A stretch of 64,000 nucleotides of DNA. It comes from Aulostomus chinensis (Eukaryota; Chordata; Actinopteri; Syngnathiformes; Aulostomidae). Within the stretch, counting starts at the first letter, position 1, and the number at the start of each line of letters is the position of its first letter. The translations under genes and the position numbers were made by a program. The notes beneath the pieces are model-generated. The model was given only the letters and a program-made list of their open reading frames with translations. It ran no database searches and was not told the origin of the DNA. Shown one piece after another: positions 1 to 9,508 of the stretch. The DNA lies in the NCBI GenBank assembly GCA_037954235.1, contig JBBMOA010000002.1, forward strand, positions 7,251,509 to 7,315,508. Direction: 5' to 3'.

Positions 1-95
1 TAGAACTGCAGCTCCAGCTGGTCCACTAAGTCCTGGTCCTTCTCAGACCCAGGATCAGTTGTCTGGCTCTGGTCTCTCCCAGACAGGCCACCTAA
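1..95 (-). CDS. whamm: whamm coding exon 5, cut by the window edge
   Basis: Acceptor CTTGTGTTGCAG ends at 96. The frame then reads LGGLSGRDQSQTTDPGSEKD and DQDLVDQLELQFY. The last block matches the family's VDELEIQFY coiled-coil segment. The exon continues left of base 1. Confidence 0.88.
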
Positions 96-3000
96 CTGCA
101 ACACAAGACAGACAAATGCCAAGTCAGTCAGGTCTCATAATGAACCTTGCTGGCCCGTTTCAACATCTTAGTTGTACAGGATTCAGCTGCTGGATTTATT
201 TCAACTATTTCATTTCAGTGAACATTTGATGTTCTTTATGTCTGTCAAGGCTACGTGATCCGGGATGCAGTTGCAAGGAGGCCACGACAGCATTGGTAGA
301 GACACAAACCTCTCGGTGTGTTCAAAGATGCTTCGTCTGAATGTCACTTTAGATTAAACTGTCAAACTCTCAACTGTCAAGTGCAAGAAGCTTCTCGGGA
401 TCGACTTTGTTTCTTAGTGCTCTCGGGCTTCAATCTTGTGAAGCCACTGCTTGTGATACTTCTTTGTACTTGCCTCATATTCAGAGAGCCGGGACGGAGA
501 GTGTCCTTGAAAATGAAAGCATAAGTGATCAAAAATAATGCCTACTCTCAACTACAACAGAGGAAAACAAACTTGACACATACGTAAACTAACGGACAGT
601 GACGGAAACTCGTCAGGCCCGTCTCACTCTGAGGGTCGGCTCTGATGAAATGAGCTGAAAGCAGCAGCCGTTTTCAGGCAGGCAGGAATAGTTGTTGATG
701 AGCATCCACAGCACCCGCATGCCCTTCAACGCTGAATAATGCCAAATATCAACGACTGATTCCACCCTGGAGCTGTAGAGAGCATCTTAATTTGAACTAA
801 TATGCACGCTGCTTATTTCCATACACGCACATGCATACATGTAATGCTGTGAGATGTGCAGGTGTGGCAGAACTACTCAGCTGAGGGAACAGTGGTGACT
901 TCAGGTTGGGGACTGATCTCATCACCCACAACCACCCGCAGCTGCCTCCATCAGGGTCACTGTCCTCAAACCTGATGCTCTAATAACCTAATCGATGAAT
1001 GCCGTCTATAGATGAAAGTCAAGTTACAAGAAGGTGTTCTTGGTTCTCTTAGAGGTAGCAAACGTACGGCATGGCGCCCTCCAGCTGCTCACTGCAGTTC
1101 TCTCAGAATACTACTGACATAGCAAATACACCCCGCGTAATTAGAGCTCTCAACACTACAAAGGCACAAACATTTATGTTTGCACACTCTCATTTCAGCG
1201 AGTTTTAGAGACGCATTGAAGGGAGGTTTTCATGCTTTCAGAGAGTCTTTATGAATACAAACCTCCTGCCAAAGCAGAGTCAGGCTCGTGAAGAACCTCT
1301 GAACACGATTGAGCTGATTCTACGCTGGTTCAGGGACCTCGGGAACTGGTGTGAGGACATGACTTAGACGAACAGTTCCAAAGTCCACGTTCCTGTCCCA
1401 ACGTAACAACCTCAGTACACAACCTTCCCGACATTCCAACCCAACGTCTCTCCCTATGTTGGGATGACATTAACTTCCAGCACACGGACTCTCTACACAA
1501 GTGGATGGCGTTTAATCCAAGTGTGACAACCACCAGGAAGCACTGGAATCCAGTCACTCAGACTCCTTGCTGAGGTGGTCTGGGACATACAGTATTTGAT
1601 CATCTGTCCTTCACACTAATGTGTCCTGAAGTGACCACCACAAGGACACAGGGTAACAGCTTTGGCTGCCTTGATCGATCTGTTCCATGAGGCTGCTTTT
1701 CTATTGTTTTAACACAACCGACCAAATGTCAACAGGTTGACAATAATTGATTAAAGTTGTCAACATTAATGAAGAGGCTGATGTGGTCCAGCTGGGTTCT
1801 AAACACTGATTCCGCGGTGCACTGGCTCATGATCCTGCAGTAGCCCAGCATCTATGATGTCACCATGTCATGGAATCTAACCAAGGCGGCACAGATTTAT
1901 ACTCAAAAGTGGAATGGGTTACAAAATATTTCAGCAAGAGGAGAAAAGTAGAGTCAGTTGCTTGGTAACAGGCCTTAAAGTTGAGAGAGAGTTTAGGATT
2001 TCACACTCTGAGAAAAGATAGGATTCCTGGAGTTCGGTAGGATTCACTTCTGTAACAGTAAATTTGGAAAAAAATCCTTGCTTACACTGTTCTTTAAAAA
2101 GATTACTTTTCAAATATACCACGACAGAAAACGCTGGCTAATTACACTCCGCCTAGACAAGCATTGGTGAGAATGGAGTGAAACATGGACCTGCTTTCTG
2201 ATGCTGTCTTTCTTGTGGTTGAGGCACATCTCTGTCGCTCTCATATGCTGCAGGGCTTCTTTGGCCAAAAGAAAGCGGAGTTTCTCCAGTCGGGGAACTG
2301 CAGACGCCCAGGCAGCAGCTCCGAAACGACATTTATCTTCCTCCATCTGCTTCACCATCCCTGAACATGGGCACGAGAGTCTGTTATGCATGTCTGAAGA
2401 ACCCCACTATGTAATGCAGCAAGCTCATGACAAATGTCAATATTCAAGTAGACTGATGGTAAATGTGTTCAGGTCATTTGAACTAACAAACACTAAATAT
2501 GCTGCTGGTCTGCAGCTGTGAAGCAACTTGGGATGATGACGCTCTCCTGTGAACTGACTAATTCATTAAGTCACAGACTAATAAGACATAAACACAGCAA
2601 ATTATACCAGCCAGAGCCTTTGAAGTCTGTGCAAAGTAGGTGACAGTGATGTCCTGAATAGAGGCGACGGCGTCTGCTGCTTTCATTCTCCACTCCTCCG
2701 CCTCCTTCTCCAGAGCTTCCATTCTCTTAGGGCCCAAGTCCTCAAACTCCAAAGACTTCTACAGAAAAACAGTGAGCACAACAGAGCACGACTTTAGATT
2801 CACTAGCATGATGAAGGATGACTCAACTCACGTATGAAACGCACATTTGGTTCATCTTGGTTCAGAAGAAATTCTAATTTGTTTAAAGATATTTGCTGGA
2901 AGAGGACAATCATTGAGATGGCGATGGACGATCGGTGTTAACTCACCTCAACAAACTCAAACTCACTGTTTCGCGACTTGGATATGTGCTCTTGAGCTGG

Positions 3001-6000
3001 AAATGTAATGGAATTACATCCAGGAAAACTGGGGTGCGTATCTTTGAGTGAGGACGCTCCACAAAATCATTTTAAACATGAATGAGGAAAGCTTCATCTA
3101 ACCCACCGCCTCTCACACACTAAATATCAAACATTAATTAGATTCACACCATCATATGTTTCCAAATGCGTGGCATATACGTACTCGTAGTGAGCTGCAG
3201 TGAACTGCTCCATGCACAGCTGGTAATGAAATGATGCAGTATATAGGACATCTAATTATTAATTCAATCAGGCCCCACCAGTGCTTCTGGCTGCTACTAA
3301 GCAGAAGGGAGCGCCGCTGGTCCCAGGCTGAATGACGTCATCATAATCAGATTCAAGAATAACACAGCAGATCTTTAGTAGTTTTTCATAAAATTGTCTA
3401 ATGTTGTGGGCATCACCTCGTACCGTATTAGTCTCCGTGTAGTTTTAGTCTCCACCACATGCACAAGCCGGTAGCAGCTCTCACAATCCTGCTCAGTGTC
3501 ACAATGTAGCCAATCACCTGCACCCACAAACTCCTACTTTCAGATTATATCAGAACAGCACGGACTGACGCCTGATCTGACGGTCTTAAACATATAAATA
3601 CTGCAGAGCCACTTGTGTTTGATGAAGCACGATCCACTTTTCTTACTCCTCCTCAGTTGTTGTTGTAATTCACCTTGAGGAACTATTTAGCAGCCAGTCG
3701 GCTCCAATTGCTCAGAATTCAGGAGCTGCTTTACTGACCATTTCTGGCTGACTGAGGCCGTGGCAGTGTGGGATGTGGGGCGGACCTCAGGCTCACACGT
3801 TTCCAGCTAGACTGGGATGACGAGCGGTCTTGGCGGAGGCTGATGCTACAACTATCCACTCTTCTGTTGAGATTGTTATGTAGCAGCAGATTTAGCTATG
3901 GACTGCTAGCTTCAAACAGAAATGAGGTCTTTTACAGTCATTTATTTTTGTTTTCAAGCTTGTAGCCTTCGGCAATTTATCAGATCCTTCAGGAGCCTCA
4001 AAAGGCTATGTGCATTTGTTCCACACATGCAGTAGTTTATCCTCAAGCAACATATGTTGGAGTGTTAAAGGAAAGAAGCTAGTTAAATTGTTATCAAATA
4101 CACTTTTCTCCAACTTCCATACTTCTGGAAAAAAACAATACCAAACCCCATTTTTTGAACCTGAATACCCATTAGAGGGCCTACACATTCTGGAAGTTGA
4201 GCTGGTAGGAGTGTGGTATGCTACACATCCCACCCGCTACCATTCATTATGCTAAGCTAACTAGTGGTCGGCAGATCACACTGGGTTTCAGCTCCCGACG
4301 ACACACAGAAAGAGAAGGGATCTATCTTCTTGTCCGGCTCTGGGGAAGATGATAAATAAGCATATTTCCCAAAAAGCTGGGATGTCTGTTCTGTTAGTTA
4401 AGTGTTGGTATTTACCAGGATCTCCATCTTGTAGAGACAGGCCAGCTCTCGCATGTCCCTGAACGGCTGCAGAAGGTACTGGAAGAAGGCGGTGGCCACA
4501 GTGACCAGCTCCTGGTAGGCCTCGTCTTCTTCCTCATAGATGCTCAGCAACACAACCAGTCGGTCGCCGCTGTCATGACTTTGCAGCAGCTAAGAGCAAA
4601 TAAGAGAAGAACCAAATCTCTGAGCCCAGCGTGCCAGACCTTCCATGTTGATAAAGATTTACACACTCAACCCACAGAAACAGAGCAGAGCAATACAAGA
4701 GTGACAAGCTAGCAATTCAGGTGTAATAAACAGGGTTCAACAACAACAAAACATCCTGCTTGTATTCCTTTAAGAGCTACTGGTAGTAAGAGCAGAGTAA
4801 ACCGAGACATTCTAATACCTGATCACATGAGAAGAACAATGGGTTCTGAAATAAAGAGTTATTTCTTTTGCTCCTGGCCATGTTATAACCTTTCTATATT
4901 TATCTTCTCATATAAAGCTAACATTCTATTCCATCAAAGTAGGCAAAAATGGTACTAATTCATGTTATTGTATCAAAGTCTGTGGAGAGAGCAGGGTGAC
5001 AGGCCAGTTCCAGTATGTTCAATAGGGATCCACCAGTTTACCTGCCTTATACAGGTATCAGCAAACAGGCTGCCATCACCTGTAGGAGTGGCTGATGTTT
5101 ATGTGTTAATGGAAAAGAAGGGGAAGTTGGAGGTTCACTTGAAACAGGAATAGTAACACGAATCCCTTCCCGTAGAGGCTGAATTCCTGTAAGAGCCAAC
5201 GCGTTTCTGCCACAACAGGTCATCTTCGTCCGGGCTTCCACTCAAACAGCACAGTTGCAGCCTCACCTAAATAAGCCACCGCCCATGGGAGCTGATCACA
5301 TGATGAGGTGAACACAATGGAGGCATCACCTGTCATATTTTGGAGAGCCTGGCCTGCTGCCTTGGTTTTCCTACAGCATTAGATCGTCTCTAATGCTGTC
5401 TTCCCACCGCAAGATTACTGTTTTTATTTTCCCTCAGGCAGAAGTTGTTGTTCCTGATGCTTTTATGGTATCAACATGCAATCCACAGTGTCCACTATCA
5501 CTCCGCGGGTAGAGACGTCTTTGTGTTGAGGTGACGTGTCAAACAGGAAGGACAACACAAGCTCAGGGACAACCAGGTGGAGTTGGCTCACACCCTCCAC
5601 TGATTGCAGGTTCACTGCCTGGGTCTGAGCCATCCTGCAGGGTTACATTCACAACATTTCCCTTCACTCCACCTCCTAGGTTCACTTCCAGCTGTGCTTA
5701 CAGGGCAACTGTGGTTTCTCCTGCTGTCCAGATGTTCTGAGCACCAGTAGGAGAAATGGCAGAGCCCAGCTAATGAGGATTTGGTCCTGTACTCCATTTA
5801 CTGCCCTGCCATTTGGGACAGGGTGACATGACAAAATAAATTGCACAATATTCAGACCTGCTTTTATGATACCAGAATATATGATACCTTGTGTTTGGTT
5901 ACAGAAATATTTGTCATGTTTGTGCTGCATGATATGAAGAAATGGTATAAAGTTTTACTGGAGCCAGATTTGAAGAATGTATAGAAATTTTACAAATTAA

Positions 6001-7832
6001 TAAAAAAAAAACAATATGTCCAAGAGCAATATCCACATTGCACGTGGGGGATAATTTTGGGGGCGGCAAGGTGGTGCAGTGGTCAGCACTGTGGCCTCAC
6101 AGCAAGAAGGTTCCAGGTTCCAGTCCCAGCTCCAGCACAGATCTTTCTGTGTGAGTCTCCATGTTCTCCCTGTTCCTGTGTGGGTTCTCTCTGGTACTCC
6201 AGCTTCCTCCCACAGTCCAAAGACATCAAGAGGGGACAAGGCTGATTGATACTCTAAATTGACCGTAGGTGTGACTGTGAGTGTGAATGGTTGTTCGTCT
6301 CTCTATGTTGGTCCTGTGATGGACTGGTGACCTGTCCAGGGTGAACCCGCCTCTCACCTGAAGGCTGCTGGGATAGGCTCCAGCCCCCCGCGACCCTTAC
6401 TAGTAAGGAATAAGCGGAAGACGACGACGATGGACAGTTGAAAATGCAGTACTGGGGTGCTGCAGAGATATCCCAGCATGCAAATGGAAATCTAGAATTA
6501 ATGACTAATAAATACAGATCCTACAAACATGACACTTTTGTCATTTCAATGTTTTTGCATAAAAACGTGAATAAAGACACAAGAATTATTATTTTTTCCT
6601 TCAAATTCCAATTGAACATTTCCTCCAAAACACTCAGTGCTGATCAAAGTTGTCATCTTCACCTGGAACTTCATAACTCTGACTTATTCATTTTGAAAGC
6701 AAGCGTGTCTCGATATCACAAAACAATCTATACTACGGCATCAGAGTGGATAATCCAGCTCTGCAGCCGCTGTGCTCCCTGTTGTTGACCAACTACCAGT
6801 GTTTCTGAGGGAGGGAGGATCCACAGGTCCCTGTGATGCTTTGCAGTGTAGAAGGCTTGAAACATCCAATGTTCAGTTTTCCTGCAGTCTAATTGTATTT
6901 CTATGTGACACTGATAGTGTGTTGTGTTGTGAGTGAGACTGGTCAGCACCAGAGACGGGGAGGCCTCAGGGGCCCTCAAACTGTGACTGGGCTGGTTAAA
7001 CACATCCAGAGATGGAGGGATTTTGAAGAAATTTAGCTTTCATTTTATTTTATTTATTTATTTTTAAAGTTTTCAATATTTTCGTAAACTAATAAGTGAG
7101 GACAGACACATTTAACGTATGGAAACCACAAATAACTTAGCGGAGGGGCACCTTCTACCAACCTCAGAGTCTGAACCCCCTGATCTCTCGCTGGTATCAA
7201 CCTGGCTGTCAGACCGCCCCCTGGCCCGCCTCCCATCCCCAGCAGACCCTCACCTGCCGCAGGTGACCCTTAGCCCTGGCCAGCTCCTCCTGCATGGTCT
7301 TCCTCCGGAATTCCTGTAGGTTCTCAAAGTACTCCTCGACATCTCGCTCGTCCTGGCTGAATAACGTGTCCAGAACGATCTTTCGCCCGCAGAAGTCGAT
7401 GGCGGTGCTCAAGTACTTCTCCAGTCTCCGACACGGAGTGTCCAGGTCCCTCTCGTCCTCACCGTCCGGACCTGACTTCCGACTCAACAGGAGCAAATCC
7501 CAAATGTTCCCGGCCTCGAACTCCGACAGATCCGGGAAACATGAGCCCAGGACATCGGCGATACATGTGAGCTGCTGGTGGATGTGCTTGAGGTCGCTGA
7601 CGGAGAAGAGTCCTGCCCAGCTCATCTGCTCCTGGCCCGCGACCTCAACTTCGGCTTTCCGCTTCTGCCGCTGTAGCGTCCGGTTGTGGCAGGTGACGGC
7701 GAACTTACACTCGATGACGCTCCACTGGACGATAAAACCCAATTTAAACGGCTCCGTTTCCTCGAATATATTGCTCTTGACCGCCACCCAGCCCTCCAGA
7801 CTATCTAACCGCTCACACTCCCCGTTATTCAT
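1..7832 (-). CDS. whamm: WHAMM, WASP homolog associated with actin, membranes and microtubules (5' part, partial)
   Basis: Nucleation-promoting factor that binds ER-Golgi membranes and microtubules and activates Arp2/3 through a C-terminal WH2/CA tail. Five exons: 7254-7832, 4416-4589, 2608-2758, 2191-2360 and 1-95, the last cut by the window edge. All junctions are GT-AG and the phases (0,0,1,0) join to one open frame of 389 codons plus 2 nt. The protein opens MNNGECERLDSLEGWV, close to the family start, then FAVTCHNRT, SWAGLFS, EEDEAYQELVTVAT, LLQPFRDMREL, LGPKRMEALEKEAEEW and RLEKLRFLLAKEALQHMRA. This is the membrane-binding region and the start of the coiled coil. The paralogue JMY carries a long insertion after the first block that is absent here, so WHAMM is preferred. 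The polyproline and WH2/CA region lies beyond position 1. The divergent neighbour fsd2 matches human 15q25.2. Confidence 0.95.
96..2190 (-). other. whamm intron 4
   Basis: About 2.1 kb between exons 5 and 4. I see no further conserved coding block, long repeat or RNA gene in it. Confidence 0.7.
2191..2360 (-). CDS. whamm: whamm coding exon 4
   Basis: Acceptor CCATGTTCAG, donor AAAGCAG|GTCCAT, phase 1 to 0. It encodes MVKQMEEDKCRFGAAAW and EMCLNHKKDSIRKQ, the coiled-coil region that binds microtubules in the family. Confidence 0.92.
2608..2758 (-). CDS. whamm: whamm coding exon 3
   Basis: Acceptor TTTTTCTGTAG, donor GGCTG|GTATAA, ends in phase 1. It encodes LGPKRMEALEKEAEEW and AVASIQDITVTYF, the entry to the coiled coil. 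Confidence 0.93.
4229..4390. repeat. dispersed repeat fragment, copy A
   Basis: Bases from CGCTACCATTCATTATGCTA through CTAACTAGTGGTC, plus a later AATAAG..TTTCCC block, recur at 29405-29520 with many small differences. The family name is not recognised. It lies in whamm intron 2, next to exon 2. Confidence 0.6.
4416..4589 (-). CDS. whamm: whamm coding exon 2 (58 codons)
   Basis: Acceptor TTTGCTCTTAG and donor CTG|GTAAAT, phase 0 at both ends. The exon encodes EEDEAYQELVTVAT and FFQYLLQPFRDMRELACL, the most conserved block of the WHAMM/JMY family. Confidence 0.93.
6060..6434 (+). mobile_element. tRNA-headed SINE-like element, copy 1
   Basis: Begins GGGCGGCAAGGTGGTGCAGT, where GGTGCAGTGG resembles a pol III A box. 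GGTTCCAGTCC about 40 bases later resembles a B box. The long body has CTCCCACAGTCCAAAGACAT, GATGGACTGGTGACCTGTCC and GGATAGGCTCCAGCC, then a GACGAC-type tail. This composition is very common in teleost genomes. It lies in whamm intron 1, opposite to the gene. A second copy is at 11262-11630. Confidence 0.82.
7254..7832 (-). CDS. whamm: whamm coding exon 1 (193 codons)
   Basis: Start ATG is at 7832-7830. An in-frame ATG seven codons upstream (7853) would add MKHLFSK, but the family begins a few residues before DSLEGWV, so the inner ATG is chosen. The donor reads CTGCGGCAG|GTGAGG, phase 0. The exon encodes the globular N-terminal half of the membrane-interacting domain. Confidence 0.93.
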
Positions 7833-7990
7833 CTTTGAGAAGAGATGTTTCACTTTGGCCTCCGTGACGCCGCTATTCTGTTTACACCGTCCGCCATTTG
7901 CGTGACGCGTGCTGCCTTCTGGACCCCGGAAACATCGGAAATGGTTCTATCGCACTAAGTTCCGCACAGTGATACAGCTGAGGTACACGT
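7833..7990 (-). promoter_or_regulatory. whamm: whamm promoter / 5' UTR region
   Basis: A CpG-containing stretch just upstream of the whamm ATG. On the minus strand it has AAATGGCGGAC (about 7889-7899), a YY1-like motif typical of sites near transcription starts, GCGTCACG (CRE-like half site) and two TTCCG ETS-type cores. No TATA box is evident. fsd2 starts on the other strand within about 1.4 kb. Confidence 0.4.
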
Positions 7991-8487
7991 GTTGAAGCCA
8001 GGTGCTCTGTCAGATAAATCTGAGTTAGTGACTGAGTTGTGCCAGCCGTCTCTACGTCAGTGTATACACAACTTTCTGTAAAATGCCATTTTGGAGCTGT
8101 GAGGTTTTTTTGGCCTTCAAACAGTCTACGATTTACGAAAGCTTCGTGTTGCTTGATACATGTACATATAAATATGTATATATACATCAAACCAGTGTTC
8201 TCAAGAAAAATCAGTCACTAATTTTTCAGACTTACGGGGTTTCAAAAGAGGAAGATATGGGAGAAAATATGGGAGTTTACGATTAGCCATGAAGGCACCA
8301 TACTGCCCCTGGCATCGTCGTGACCTTTAGCCTTTGAATCACAGGTTTGGGGATTTCCACATCCCGTTAGAAAGCTCTATGACCAAACTGGCATAGATAT
8401 ATGTTGTTAACATAGTTATTTAAAACTGTAGTCCCAATTTAGAGGGAAATAGATGCTTTATGATTAAATAACTAACATCTAACCATC

Positions 8488-8552
<65 letters not shown>

Positions 8553-8859
8553 TGTGTGTGTGCATACCCGTTATTTGATACCTATTGTAGACCTTTTCTG
8601 GTATCAACACTGACCTCATCAGGGCCTCTAGTCCTCATGGAGAACAAAGACCAGACCTTAAGCGGCACAAAGTCATCCCTGAGTTCCTGGTTAAAGTTAG
8701 ATTCAAGGTGTGAGTTGGGGTCAGGTCAAGGTTGGGGTGAGGCACCAGCTCATTAGACTGAGGTTTAGGGTTAGATGTAGGATGAGGATTATGGCTTGGC
8801 TTAGGCTGTCCACATGAATGGAAGGCAATGAAATGGCCTAATAAGGATAGCTACACAAA

Positions 8860-8917
<58 letters not shown>

Positions 8918-9277
8918 CTTGCGCCCGCAGTATGTGTCTGCCAGTGAGGTTTGACATGCCTCTGACATTTGAGCAGTGTGAGTCCCATCTATTTTTGTCC
9001 CAGCCTCTGGGTGTAGGTTGGCCTGCTCTCAGAGTTCAGACGCCACTGTTGGGCTGCAGTGGCTGTTTAGAGCAAACACAGAATTATCCAGGTGAAAATT
9101 CTACCCGTCTTCATTTAGGGAATTTCCTTGTTTCTAGCTTGAGAACATAGTTTTGAGACCAAATGCTGTTGTGTTCATCCTGTGCAGGATTTCTGGAATA
9201 TCATTCTACCTTGCTGTCGATGTATATTTATATACCAGATAGGAAATATGAGCCCTGAAGCTTCTGTCCCCCCACAG
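7991..9277. other. whamm-fsd2 divergent intergenic region
   Basis: Probably contains the undetected first exon and promoter of fsd2. Most of 8491-8915 is a microsatellite-flanked repeat. I could not identify a coding start here. Confidence 0.5.
8491..8915 (+). repeat. (TG)n-flanked dispersed element, copy 1
   Basis: Two long (TG)n tracts (about 8492-8563 and 8861-8914) bracket about 300 bases. The middle has CCTCATGGAGAACAAAGACC, AGGTTTAGGGTTAG and ATGAATGGAAGGCAATGAAA. This resembles a teleost element usually embedded beside CA repeats, with degenerate telomere-like GGTTAG runs. A reverse-orientation relative is at 53934-54331. Confidence 0.6.
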
Positions 9278-9508
9278 TCCTTCCTCATGGATTTGTTTGA
9301 GCTCAGAGGAGTCAGACTGGATGTGATTGCAGAAGAGGCTGAGCACCCGGACACCACCACCATGGAGCCCTTTGACCAAGGAGGGAAGGTGACCCGGGAT
9401 GTGTCCGCCTTCCAGCGCTTCTCTATCGACACCAATGAGTCTCTCTCTTTCGATCCCTGTGAGGACAGCCCCACTGGGCTTGATGACGGACAGGAGGGGC
9501 GAACTCAG
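9278..9508 (+). CDS. fsd2: fsd2 N-terminal coding exon (77 codons)
   Basis: Acceptor CCCCCCACAG, donor ACTCAG|GTGGGC, phase 0 at both ends. It encodes SFLMDLFELRGVRLDV and FDPCEDSPTGLDDGQEG, an acidic low-structure segment. The MDLF.. start resembles the mammalian MDLYDSED region, so this is near the N terminus. Translation could start at 9287 if no upstream coding exon exists, but the ATG context is weak. Confidence 0.7.

Noticed and set aside
1330..1557. 75-codon minus-strand frame as an additional whamm exon
   Set aside because: No family resemblance, and whamm exons 4 and 5 already join in phase without it.
6060..6140. A functional tRNA gene
   Set aside because: A- and B-box-like words occur, but there is no complete cloverleaf and the sequence continues into a SINE body.
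7294..7905. 203-codon plus-strand frame
   Set aside because: It is the antisense shadow of whamm exon 1, whose minus-strand product matches a known family.
8496..8756. Cys-Val repeat frames over (TG)n and (CA)n tracts here and elsewhere
   Set aside because: Dinucleotide repeats translated in frame; no coding meaning.
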